From NCBI GenBank assembly GCA_035310125.1, contig DATGEP010000171.1, positions 1-5,947 on the forward strand: a stretch of DNA of 5,947 bases, given 5' to 3'. The position numbers were made by a program, and so were the translations under genes. Below the pieces are notes generated by a model, which was not told the DNA's origin, did not search any database, and was given only the letters and a program-made list of their open reading frames with translations. The stretch is from DATGEP01 sp035310125. GTDB lineage: Bacteria; Chloroflexota; Ktedonobacteria; Ktedonobacterales; JADMIN01. The first letter of the stretch is position 1. Every line of letters starts with the position of its first letter. Of this stretch, positions 1 through 5,947 are shown piece after piece.

Positions 1-44
1 CTAGCCTGCTTTAAAGGAGCGGGTGGCTTCCGGAGGAGTCAAGT

Positions 45-1655
45 TCAGGCGGCGGGTCTGGGTGAGGTCCACAACTCCTGCAGAACGGTGTCGAGTTGGT
101 GGAGTGCGGCATCCAGGCGGGATGGGAGTTGGTCGTGATAGGCGCGAACAGATGGGTGAGGTCGGCGCAAGCGGCGGTAAAGCGTGGTGTAAAGGAACGC
201 CGCGCGCATGCCGTTGGGCGTGAGGGTGTAGCGCAGCGTACGTGGCGCACGGCGGATGACGCCGTGGAGGCGAAGTCGGCGAAGATCGTAGGTCATGGCG
301 CCGGCGCTGTAGCTGGCCAGATCGCGACCGAGGAGGCCAGCCACTAGCGGGCGTAGGTCGCGGTTGCGGAAGCCATCGGGCAGATGGCTGAAGTGGCACA
401 GTGCTCCGAACAATGCCTGCGCACGCGGATCGCCGAAGCGCAGGGCCGAGACGCGCTGGCCGGTCGGCGAGAGTGTAGGCAGTTGGAGACGTTCAAAAAA
501 CGACGAGGCAGGTACCGCTCCGTCGGCGACGCGCTCGACGTCCAGCAGTTTGGCATTGATCTGCCGGCCGATGGCCCGCAGGTGCGGCAAAGTGTCCAGG
601 CCCTTGGTTCGTTGGAAATCGAGCGGGTCGTTGATCGTGGTCTCCGTACGCAACGCGCGCTGCTCCTTGAAGTACTGCTTGACGTGGGAATGCTTGAACT
701 CGATGTGCAGGCTTGGAGCAACGCCGTAGGTGATGACGCGCGTCTTGTAGCCGAGACCTGGCGGCGGCGTACGTCGAGTGAGGCGAGTGGGGAACAGCAG
801 GCTGACGCGATCTGGCCGGCCCAGGTCGAGGTTGTCGCGGATGACGGCTTCGAAGAAGTGGCGACCATAGACGGGTGTGGTGAAGACCTGGGTCAGACTC
901 ATCTCGAGCTGCCAGATGCTCAAGCGGTGGCGATAGCCGGCAGCACGATCGGCTGAGGTGAGTGGCCAAGGGAGGTTCTCGAGCCAGCGATCGAAGAAGG
1001 CCTGTACATCGGCTGGGCTGAGTGAATCAGCTAGTTGCTGCAGCCGCTCGGGGTCGGCGCACCACTGGAAGCCGTTGTCCAGGCTGTCGAACGGGACGGC
1101 CTCTTTGCGCAACTGCTGCTTGAGCCACTCGTTGCCATTGAGGCAGACGCGGACCGGATAGGGCACGTAGGTACCGACCTTGATGAAAGCCGGTCCCCAC
1201 TCGGCATCCTGCAGATAGAAGTAGTAGTGCTTGACCGCGACTGACTGGCGCGAGAACGAGAAGTGAACGGCGTGGGGAGGCACGATGTGCTTGGTCGCTT
1301 TGAAGGAGAACTGGCGCTCCTGGGCAACGCCGATGAACACGACGCCCTCACTGGCCTGAAAGCGCGCACGATAGCGCGCAGCGACGTCGTCCTTTCGTTG
1401 GCCGCGCTCGAACTGGACGACCGGCACGACATGCTGGTCGGCGAACGAACCGACTGCCTGGACAAAGCGATCGTGGACTGGGCGGATGGCAGCCGGCGAG
1501 GCGATCCGATTACCGAGGTGATCGCACAGAAAGGCGCACAGCTGGCCGCTCGTCTGGAGCTTCGGCACATATCCATTGAGGTAGAGACGGTCAATGCACG
1601 AGGTAGACAACGAGACGTGGTCGCGCAGTATCGTGGCGACGTTGGGGCTTGGCAT
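45..1655 (-). CDS. Conserved hypothetical protein, 536 aa, winged-helix-like C-terminus; possible gene of an uncharacterised mobile element
   Basis: I recognise the sequence as a widely scattered family of roughly 500-aa bacterial proteins usually annotated only as hypothetical; I know no demonstrated function. The start at 1655 is chosen because GGGAGG lies 8 bases upstream; the frame stays open to a GTG at 1712, but that codon has no ribosome site. Family-like blocks include CIDRLYLNGY (residues 20-29), FERGQRKDD (82-90), an aromatic block HYYFYLQDAEWGPAFIKV (143-160), CLNGNEW (171-177), and a basic stretch around KHSHVKQYFKEQRALRTETT (321-340). Residues about 430-500 (NRDLRP, MTYDLRRLRL, RYTLTPNG) resemble a winged helix and suggest nucleic-acid binding. 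No signal peptide or membrane segment, and no recognised transposase triad, was found. It sits 120 bp beyond tnsAB, in the place where tnsC is expected, on the same strand. The CDS looks full length. That it is a mobile gene is inference. Confidence 0.85.
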   Translation of the reverse strand: MPSPNVATILRDHVSLSTSCIDRLYLNGYVPKLQTSGQLCAFLCDHLGNRIASPAAIRPVHDRFVQAVGSFADQHVVPVVQFERGQRKDDVAARYRARFQASEGVVFIGVAQERQFSFKATKHIVPPHAVHFSFSRQSVAVKHYYFYLQDAEWGPAFIKVGTYVPYPVRVCLNGNEWLKQQLRKEAVPFDSLDNGFQWCADPERLQQLADSLSPADVQAFFDRWLENLPWPLTSADRAAGYRHRLSIWQLEMSLTQVFTTPVYGRHFFEAVIRDNLDLGRPDRVSLLFPTRLTRRTPPPGLGYKTRVITYGVAPSLHIEFKHSHVKQYFKEQRALRTETTINDPLDFQRTKGLDTLPHLRAIGRQINAKLLDVERVADGAVPASSFFERLQLPTLSPTGQRVSALRFGDPRAQALFGALCHFSHLPDGFRNRDLRPLVAGLLGRDLASYSAGAMTYDLRRLRLHGVIRRAPRTLRYTLTPNGMRAAFLYTTLYRRLRRPHPSVRAYHDQLPSRLDAALHQLDTVLQELWTSPRPAA

Positions 1656-1776
1656 CGTCGGTGCCTCCCGAGAGGGCAGGGGTAACACGCCGATGGTGCC
1701 ACCCCAGCTCACTCGTCGGTTTGAGGCGAAGCTTCGCTAGTAGACCCTCGGGAAAGCGGCGGCTGCGTCCAGTCAT
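1591..1776 (-). pseudogene. 61-codon frame coupled to tnsAB: probable remnant of the tnsC 5' end
   Basis: The frame begins at 1776 with an ATG that overlaps the tnsAB stop as TGATG, and has GGAAGG 5 bases upstream. Both are strong marks of a real, translationally coupled start. The protein opens MTGRSRRFPEGLLAKLRLKP, which is plausible coding sequence. After about residue 22 it becomes hard to distinguish from the 5' leader of the next gene. It then overlaps the first 65 bases of that gene in another frame and ends at 1591. In Tn7-like elements the gene directly after tnsB is normally tnsC, an AAA+ ATPase of several hundred residues. No Walker A or B motif is present here, so if this is tnsC only its extreme N-terminus survives in the window. 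The tnsC identity rests on position and start signals, not on similarity. Alternatives are a genuine small protein or a chance frame. Confidence 0.45.
1664..1669 (-). promoter_or_regulatory. Ribosome binding site of the 536-aa gene
   Basis: GGGAGG on the minus strand, 8 bases before the ATG at 1655. It decides the start: the longer frame from the GTG at 1712 has no comparable site. It gives the 536-aa gene its own translation signal, independent of tnsAB. Confidence 0.7.
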
Positions 1777-4658
1777 CAGAACCTTCCGTTTGGCCTCAGG
1801 CGCTTAGGCTGAGCTGAGTGTCCGGGCCGCCGTCTCGGGACGCGCTGCACTTTGTGGCGCGATAGGATTCCCACCAGGGGCGGCGTCGCGGCCGGTTCGC
1901 GGCTCTCCGGATCTTCAGCACTAGCCTCAACCGGCGCGTCGCACCCAGCCTCCAGAGCCAGCGGGCGTGGCTGCGCGTCAGGATGAACGCCGCTGTTGAT
2001 GGCGGCGCGAATGCCCCTGCCTTCCGCATCGAGTTCGCGCTGTTCGCGTAACAGCAACTCTCCTTCGGCTGAGACAAGGAAGGCGGCCAACTTGGCGGCC
2101 GACATGGCGTACTGGTCGCCATGCAACTTGGCTTTACGTTTCAATTCCTCGGCAGCGATTTGAAGCTCTCGCTCGGTGCAGCCCTTCAAGGCGTAGCTGT
2201 GTTCCGATGTGCAACGGACCCACCGTTTCTTCCCTGAGTTTGTCTTAACAAAGGCCCAGACGACCGAGCCGTCAAAAGGGTCAAACCGGACGGGTACGCT
2301 CGTGCCCCGGACACCCGCCAACTCGAACTCCGCGCAGTAGTAGTAGATGTAATTGACTTTGACACCGTTGACCTGTACCTTGGCGCGCCTTCGTTCCGTG
2401 CTCGGCAGCGTGTCAACAAGAAACTGCTCGTTAAAGGAAATGAGCCGATTGCGACGGACTCCGGCGCGTCTGACACCCGCCTTGAACGCCTCGATCGGTG
2501 TCTCTTCGAGGCGCGGATGTTCGGTCGTGCCCCAAACTTCTTCAGCCCACCGCCACAGAAGGACCCAGAGCGTCTCAATAGTCCACTGTGCGTGCGCCTT
2601 CGGATTCACCTCAGGCGTAACCTGACGCACATCCTCGTGGGTCATTTTCGTGTTGCCCTGGATTTGGTGGAGGAGTTGGGTATTCGAGACGCCAAAAATG
2701 CGTTCGAGCACGCTTCCGTAGCGCGGTTGCGAGGCTGCACGCTTCTTCTTTGTGATGTGGAATAGTGCGCACAGTAGGTCGAAGTAGCAGCTATGGAATT
2801 CGGCGCCGCCGTCTACCACGATGGTGTCGGGCAGGCGGCCCCACCGCCGCACACACTCCCGCAACACCATCATGCACGACCGATAACTCGGCTTGTCAAA
2901 CGTAAGATAAAGCGCGAGGATGCGCCGCGAGTGGGCGTCCATCAAGATGGTCAACCACGCGCGGCCCAATACCTTACGCTTGCGCCCGTTTCTCGACGAC
3001 AGCAGCTCTGCGTCCACCAGGGTATGGTCGATGTGCGCGATCTCCCAGGGGCGATCCCCATGTCGCGGCGTCGTCAGGTTGAGTTCCCAGTAGAAGGCTT
3101 TCTCCTTGTACGCCGCTTTGCGTCCTCGGCGCCGTCGCTCTTGCTGATATCGCGGCCGGTTGTTGACACACCGAATCCAGGTTTTACGACTTGGGGCGAC
3201 GACGCCAGCCTTCTGGCACTCGTTGACGACCATCCCGAAGACGATCTTCCTGCTAAGCGCCCCGAGCTTTTCGTACTTCTCCTCTACGAACTTCAGCATG
3301 ACCTCCCAGGTCTTGGCTGGGAGTTTGAGCGCGCGATTGCCGCGTTCCGAGGTGGACTTTGGCAACAGACCTATCAAACCATTGCCGTAGACTTCCTCGG
3401 CCAGGCGATAGTCGCTGAGCCATCGCCGAACCGTCCGTGCGGTCGCGCTCGTGGGGCCGACTGGTAGCCCCTTGAGCCGTGGCTCGATCACGGTGTACTT
3501 CGCGAGCGCGCTGTCCAATGCGTCTGGCGAGGCCTCGTTTAGTAGCGCTCGCCCTTCGGGCGTGATACCGCCCTCCGGTTCGACGTTATCCCCAGTGATC
3601 TTGTTCTGCTGGACGAGAGTCTCGAACACTGCGTTGCGAATATCGACGGCGTCCGACCCATCCTCTTCATTACCGACGGTGGTGTACTCGTCCCCGATGT
3701 TAAGGATGCGAGCACGTGTTCCGTCCCAGCGGATGCGCGCCCCACGCACGCGGTGGACGAAAGGTGGTGCGTGAAACGCGTCGGACGGCGTAGTCGTAGT
3801 GGCCTCGTGGAGGCGTAGCGCCAGTTGGTCGGCGAACACCGGGACGCGCCAAGGCTCCGCCAGGGACGCAACGCGCAAGTCCACGTGCAGCGCTTGACGA
3901 GCGATCAGAGCGTTGACGTCGTCCGCATCCGCGGCTTCACCCAAACTGTCGTAGAGGTCATCTAACAAGATTCCCGGGTTCGTGCGAACCGCGTCGAGCA
4001 CCGCCTGCACGCTCGCGTCAGCGATCGCTGGATAGTCCGGGTCGAGGTAGTCTTGCAGGTACTGAAGGTTGCGGATGAATTTCCAGTCGTGCTCGGCTGA
4101 CGACCGTAGACGATACGTCAAGCCCAGAGCTGCTGCGTAGGCCTCGCCGGGCGGAGACCGCCATGTGCCATCTGGATCGCGGACATAGCGTTCGGGCTGA
4201 TCCTTCGCGAGCTTTAGCAGTCGGCTTTCCTGCTTCCACTCTTCCCAGCCCGCTGAGGCGCGGCGGATAACAAAGAAGTCGGGCGTGTGCAGTGGTCCGA
4301 CCGTACGCCCAGCCGCTGTCGTGTAGACGAGCTTGATCGGCTCGGGCTGGTCCCAGAACGCCACCACATCCGGATCGTGGTCCATGAGCCGGACGGCAGG
4401 GTCTTCAACCTTGCCGCTCTCGAACTGCACCATCACGCCCATCTTCAGGCTGGGGTGGCGACCGCTCGTGTTCGCGACACTGCTGCGTACCAGTCGAGAC
4501 GGCTCCGATGCGCGGATCGCCTGAATGACGGCGAGGCCGGCTTCTGGGAGGTCCGCCTGAGCGCACCACCGCGTCACTGCCTCCTCGACCTGGGGCGGCA
4601 GCAAAGCGATATCTGGTTGCTGTCGTGGGACTCCAGAGTCCGCCGCAAGTGTCGTCAT
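1776..4658 (-). CDS. tnsAB: Tn7-like transposase, TnsA-TnsB fusion
   Basis: A 960-aa fusion of the two Tn7 transposase subunits. TnsA cuts the 5' ends and TnsB cuts and joins the 3' ends of the element. Residues about 65-150 form the TnsA nuclease core: QFES (E80), HTPDFF (D127) and EEWK (E140, K142), matching the E-D-ExK endonuclease pattern. Residues about 175-285 look like the TnsA C-terminal domain. Residues about 400-515 are a TnsB-type DNA-binding region (RWLSDYR, YGNGLIGLLP) ending in a basic linker. The RNase H fold follows, with D544 (HIDHT), D616 (VVDGG) and E652 (SVLERIFG), a DD(35)E spacing. Residues about 783-804 (VPVRFDPFDGSVVWAFV) fit the Mu-type C-terminal barrel. The last ~70 residues are proline- and arginine-rich. 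The ATG at 4658 is set by AGGAAG 7 bases upstream. Similar fusions are known in some Tn7-like elements, including type I-B CRISPR-associated ones; no Cas gene is seen here. No truncation or frameshift is evident. Confidence 0.93.
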   Translation of the reverse strand: MTTLAADSGVPRQQPDIALLPPQVEEAVTRWCAQADLPEAGLAVIQAIRASEPSRLVRSSVANTSGRHPSLKMGVMVQFESGKVEDPAVRLMDHDPDVVAFWDQPEPIKLVYTTAAGRTVGPLHTPDFFVIRRASAGWEEWKQESRLLKLAKDQPERYVRDPDGTWRSPPGEAYAAALGLTYRLRSSAEHDWKFIRNLQYLQDYLDPDYPAIADASVQAVLDAVRTNPGILLDDLYDSLGEAADADDVNALIARQALHVDLRVASLAEPWRVPVFADQLALRLHEATTTTPSDAFHAPPFVHRVRGARIRWDGTRARILNIGDEYTTVGNEEDGSDAVDIRNAVFETLVQQNKITGDNVEPEGGITPEGRALLNEASPDALDSALAKYTVIEPRLKGLPVGPTSATARTVRRWLSDYRLAEEVYGNGLIGLLPKSTSERGNRALKLPAKTWEVMLKFVEEKYEKLGALSRKIVFGMVVNECQKAGVVAPSRKTWIRCVNNRPRYQQERRRRGRKAAYKEKAFYWELNLTTPRHGDRPWEIAHIDHTLVDAELLSSRNGRKRKVLGRAWLTILMDAHSRRILALYLTFDKPSYRSCMMVLRECVRRWGRLPDTIVVDGGAEFHSCYFDLLCALFHITKKKRAASQPRYGSVLERIFGVSNTQLLHQIQGNTKMTHEDVRQVTPEVNPKAHAQWTIETLWVLLWRWAEEVWGTTEHPRLEETPIEAFKAGVRRAGVRRNRLISFNEQFLVDTLPSTERRRAKVQVNGVKVNYIYYYCAEFELAGVRGTSVPVRFDPFDGSVVWAFVKTNSGKKRWVRCTSEHSYALKGCTERELQIAAEELKRKAKLHGDQYAMSAAKLAAFLVSAEGELLLREQRELDAEGRGIRAAINSGVHPDAQPRPLALEAGCDAPVEASAEDPESREPAATPPLVGILSRHKVQRVPRRRPGHSAQPKRLRPNGRF
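1782..1787 (-). promoter_or_regulatory. Ribosome binding site inside the tnsAB 3' end, for the coupled frame at 1776
   Basis: GGAAGG on the minus strand, 5 bases before the ATG at 1776. It lies within the last codons of tnsAB. Together with the TGATG overlap it indicates that a protein was translated directly after tnsAB, although only 61 codons remain open. Confidence 0.55.
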
Positions 4659-4665
4659 CCGCGCT

Positions 4666-4671
4666 CTTCCT
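4666..4671 (-). promoter_or_regulatory. Ribosome binding site of tnsAB
   Basis: AGGAAG on the minus strand, 7 bases before the ATG at 4658. It abuts the TAG stop (4672-4674) of the upstream gene, so ribosomes ending there are placed directly on the tnsAB start. This supports coupled translation of the two genes. Confidence 0.7.
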
Positions 4672-5430
4672 CTACCCGCGCCGCGCTGCGCGCTGCAACC
4701 TTTCGAGTAATGCGTAACCGTTCACCAGGCCGAGAAGAAACGCCAGAATCGTCGCCGGCTCACGAGAGACGTACCACGGAAAGAGCGCCGATGAGACGCC
4801 GCATTTCCACTCATCTTCTCTTACCTCAAACGGGTCGAGGTCGAGTCCCAGATACTTGTTGATGAACTCAATGTCGCCCGCCACGAGGTCCATGGCTTCG
4901 TTAGGCCGCATCCCGAACAACTTGTCGGCACTGATCGTCTCCAGCGGCACGCGCTCGGTCCGCACGTCCTCGTAGCGTTTGACGAGGTGCCCGGGCAGCT
5001 CAGGCTCATCGACTGGGGGCTGCTCGACAGACCGGTTGTGGTCATCAATGGTCCGCCGCCAGTGCTGGCGGCGACGGCCCAGTGCGCGCAGGTTCGCTTT
5101 ATGGTTACCGCCCCAGGAAAGCGGCAACGACGCGTCTTTGAGGTTGAGCAGCACGTCGTAACACCGCCGGCACAAAAGGACCTGCTGACCAACATAGGTG
5201 CCGAACCGCACGACCGTCCACGACTCGCCCGGGATATCGGTATAGCCTGACCAGCCATGGCGTTCGAAGTAGAACTCTAGGTTCTGGCGCGGCAGTGTCT
5301 CGACCTGGATGGGTGTATCACACGTCCAGCAGGCGGCGTACCCGGTCATGCCAACTCTCTTGAACACGGTGCTATCGCTCGGAAGCGACGGCTCGCGCGC
5401 TGCACCGGAACTCGCATCGAGTTTTCTCAT
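4672..5430 (-). CDS. Putative zinc-ribbon protein of unknown function in the transposase operon, 252 aa
   Basis: I do not recognise a named family. The protein has two CxxC pairs, C34-C37 (ACWTCDTP) and C87-C90 (LLCRRCYD), a spacing that suggests one zinc-binding site. The stretch between them is rich in aromatic residues. Next come a basic helix (RALGRRRQHWRR, about 115-126) and an acidic segment around 140-165. The C-terminus has a hydrophobic stretch (ATILAFLLGLVNGYALL, 226-242) that may be a buried helix or, less likely, a membrane segment. The start at 5430 is chosen because its ATG overlaps the upstream stop as ATGA. No ribosome site precedes it, so it would depend on coupling; the internal ATG at 5349 is an alternative start that keeps all four cysteines. 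It ends 13 bp before tnsAB. By position it may be an accessory factor of transposition, for example in DNA binding or targeting; this is inference. Confidence 0.75.
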   Translation of the reverse strand: MRKLDASSGAAREPSLPSDSTVFKRVGMTGYAACWTCDTPIQVETLPRQNLEFYFERHGWSGYTDIPGESWTVVRFGTYVGQQVLLCRRCYDVLLNLKDASLPLSWGGNHKANLRALGRRRQHWRRTIDDHNRSVEQPPVDEPELPGHLVKRYEDVRTERVPLETISADKLFGMRPNEAMDLVAGDIEFINKYLGLDLDPFEVREDEWKCGVSSALFPWYVSREPATILAFLLGLVNGYALLERLQRAARRG

Positions 5431-5675
5431 GACTGCACGGTGACGGTGACCGGGCCGTAAGATGACCGGCCGCCACGGTTCGTGAGCGCCCGTTCCACCA
5501 TTTCTTGCAGTACGTCTGGTCGCCACTCGACCCTAACGCGCACGGTGCGCGAGCCGGCGGGTTCGCGCCAAGCGCCGCCATTAGCGCGCACTACACGGTG
5601 GACGGGAATCTCGATCTCATATAGGCCTTCGGCATTGCGGTAAGTAGGCACTTCAGTCGAAGTCGAATTGGTCAT
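5427..5675 (-). CDS. Small hypothetical protein, first gene of the tnsAB operon, 82 aa
   Basis: I do not recognise this protein. It appears to consist of beta strands (YEIEIPVHRVV, residues 19-29; TVRVRVEW, 44-51), one helix (PDVLQEMVERALTN, 53-66) and a final strand (GPVTVTVQS). It has no cysteines, signal peptide or membrane segment. The ATG at 5675 is preceded by a purine run (GAAAGAGAG) ending about 6 bases upstream. The ATG at 5711 would add 12 residues but has no ribosome site. The frame stays open on the minus strand to the right edge of the window, though the upstream translation does not look like protein. Its stop overlaps the start of the zinc-ribbon gene as ATGA, so the two are probably co-translated and functionally linked. 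A small DNA-binding or antitoxin-like regulator is possible, but nothing in the sequence shows it. Confidence 0.6.
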   Translation of the reverse strand: MTNSTSTEVPTYRNAEGLYEIEIPVHRVVRANGGAWREPAGSRTVRVRVEWRPDVLQEMVERALTNRGGRSSYGPVTVTVQS

Positions 5676-5758
5676 GGGACTCTCTTTCGCCAGCAGATCT
5701 GGCTTTGACATCTGGGCACCGAGTTGCGAGAGCGGTAGCTCCGGACTGACCGGATACC

Positions 5759-5873
5759 GCGGAGTGAATCGAAGTTGGATCGTGTGCACACTGGCGGAGT
5801 GAAAGTCGTGGTTCGCGCCAAAATGCACACTATGAGTGGTGATGGCTATGCGTCCTTCAACTGGAGTGGAGTG
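5759..5873. repeat. Cluster of short direct repeats upstream of the operon (candidate TnsB-binding sites or operator)
   Basis: GCGGAGTGAA occurs exactly twice, at 5759-5768 and 5794-5803, 35 bp apart. TGCACACT occurs at 5785-5792 and 5824-5831, 39 bp apart, each followed within 2-4 bases by GAGTG or GGAGTG. GAGTG itself recurs at 5762, 5797, 5834, 5864 and 5869. The pattern resembles imperfect units about 29-39 bp apart on one strand. Tn7-like ends carry several spaced TnsB-binding repeats of about 20 bp, and this cluster lies on the side of the operon where such an end could be. Binding by TnsB is inference; an operator for a regulator is equally possible. Confidence 0.4.
5782..5791. promoter_or_regulatory. 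Perfect 10-bp palindrome GTGTGCACAC, possible operator
   Basis: GTGTGCACAC equals its own reverse complement and lies about 110 bp upstream of the chosen start of the first operon gene. A half-site (TGCACAC) recurs at 5824-5830. Palindromes of this size are typical of dimeric repressor sites, but no regulator gene is seen and its relation to a promoter is unknown. Confidence 0.3.
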
Positions 5874-5947
5874 CCTCTGGCGTCTCGGGACCAGGATGAC
5901 GGGCGCAGCACATGTCAGGCGCCCATCCGCCGCGCCACGGCCGGTCA

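Larger units (their letters stand above)
5676..5947. other. Upstream region of the tnsAB operon; probable leader and possible transposon end
   Basis: About 270 bases with no convincing gene. The region must hold the promoter for the minus-strand operon, but I found no clear -35/-10 pair. It contains the short direct repeats at 5759-5873 and the palindrome at 5782-5791. A plus-strand frame starting at ATG 5823 (or 5832) stays open to the window edge for about 41 codons. It has no ribosome site and is reported only as a possibility. Neither a terminal 5'-TGT/ACA-3' end nor a target duplication can be fixed, because the other transposon end is not in the window. Confidence 0.5.

Noticed and set aside
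14..223. Plus-strand AAGGAG at 14-19 followed by a GTG at 23
   Set aside because: The spacing to GTG is only 3 bases, and the frame is antisense to the C-terminus of the 536-aa gene.
1..399. 132-aa minus-strand frame at the left edge
   Set aside because: Out-of-frame shadow of the 536-aa gene; its proline/threonine/arginine-rich translation is typical of a wrong frame in GC-rich DNA.
384..956. 190-aa plus-strand frame opposite the 536-aa gene
   Set aside because: It lies entirely antisense to a recognised coding frame, has no family resemblance or ribosome site, and long antisense frames are common in GC-rich genes.
1656..1712. Longer start (GTG at 1712) for the 536-aa protein
   Set aside because: No ribosome site precedes it, while the ATG at 1655 has GGGAGG at 8 bases.
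2793..3467. 224-aa plus-strand frame opposite tnsAB
   Set aside because: Antisense shadow of the TnsB catalytic region; the minus frame carries the conserved motifs.
4287..4862. 191-aa plus-strand frame spanning the tnsAB start
   Set aside because: It is antisense to both the TnsA nuclease domain and the zinc-ribbon gene, and its translation shows no domain-like pattern.
5431..5526. Longer start for the zinc-ribbon protein, adding 32 residues
   Set aside because: It would overlap the 82-aa gene by about 100 bases; the ATG at 5430 gives the usual ATGA overlap.
5560..5821. Exact 12-mer GGTTCGCGCCAA at 5560-5571 and 5810-5821
   Set aside because: One copy is inside coding sequence, and about one such match is expected by chance in a window of this size.
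1..5947. CRISPR array, Cas genes, TniQ/TnsD, tRNA or rRNA
   Set aside because: Looked for because TnsA-TnsB fusions occur in CRISPR-associated transposons. No regularly spaced long repeats, Cas motifs, TniQ-like protein or RNA genes were seen.

Overview
The window is GC-rich (by eye around 60%) and looks like bacterial accessory DNA. The coding style (short spacers, ATGA and TGATG start/stop overlaps, purine-rich ribosome sites, GTG starts available) fits a high-GC bacterium such as a proteobacterium or actinobacterium. No housekeeping gene is present to narrow this further. All supported genes lie on the minus strand, so the biological order runs from right to left.

The core is a Tn7-like transposase operon. 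From right to left it holds a small 82-aa protein of unknown function (5427..5675), a 252-aa protein with two CxxC pairs that look like a zinc ribbon (4672..5430), and a 960-aa protein (1776..4658). The 960-aa protein fuses a TnsA-type endonuclease to a TnsB-type DDE transposase. The first two genes overlap by ATGA and the second is 13 bp from tnsAB, whose ribosome site touches the stop codon of the gene before it. Three genes are therefore very likely co-translated. TnsA and TnsB catalytic residues appear intact, so the fusion could in principle make both cuts needed for cut-and-paste excision.

The next gene expected after tnsB in Tn7-like elements is the AAA+ regulator tnsC. At exactly that place a new frame opens, overlapping the tnsAB stop as TGATG and preceded by a good ribosome site (GGAAGG, 5-base spacing). 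It ends after 61 codons and runs into a different gene. That gene (45..1655) encodes a 536-aa protein of a widespread family that I recognise only as hypothetical, with a winged-helix-like C-terminus. The simplest reading is that tnsC was interrupted, or its 5' end left behind, when DNA carrying the 536-aa gene arrived. The alternative is that the 536-aa gene is a regular part of this transposon. No Walker A motif of TnsC, no TniQ/TnsD and no Cas gene is visible, so the targeting module is either outside the window on the left or lost.

The right 270 bp (5676..5947) holds no convincing gene. It contains a cluster of short direct repeats spaced about 29-39 bp apart, with a 10-bp perfect palindrome inside. 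This is where TnsB-binding sites of a transposon end, or an operator for the operon, would be expected. No tRNA, rRNA, CRISPR array or classical terminator was seen.
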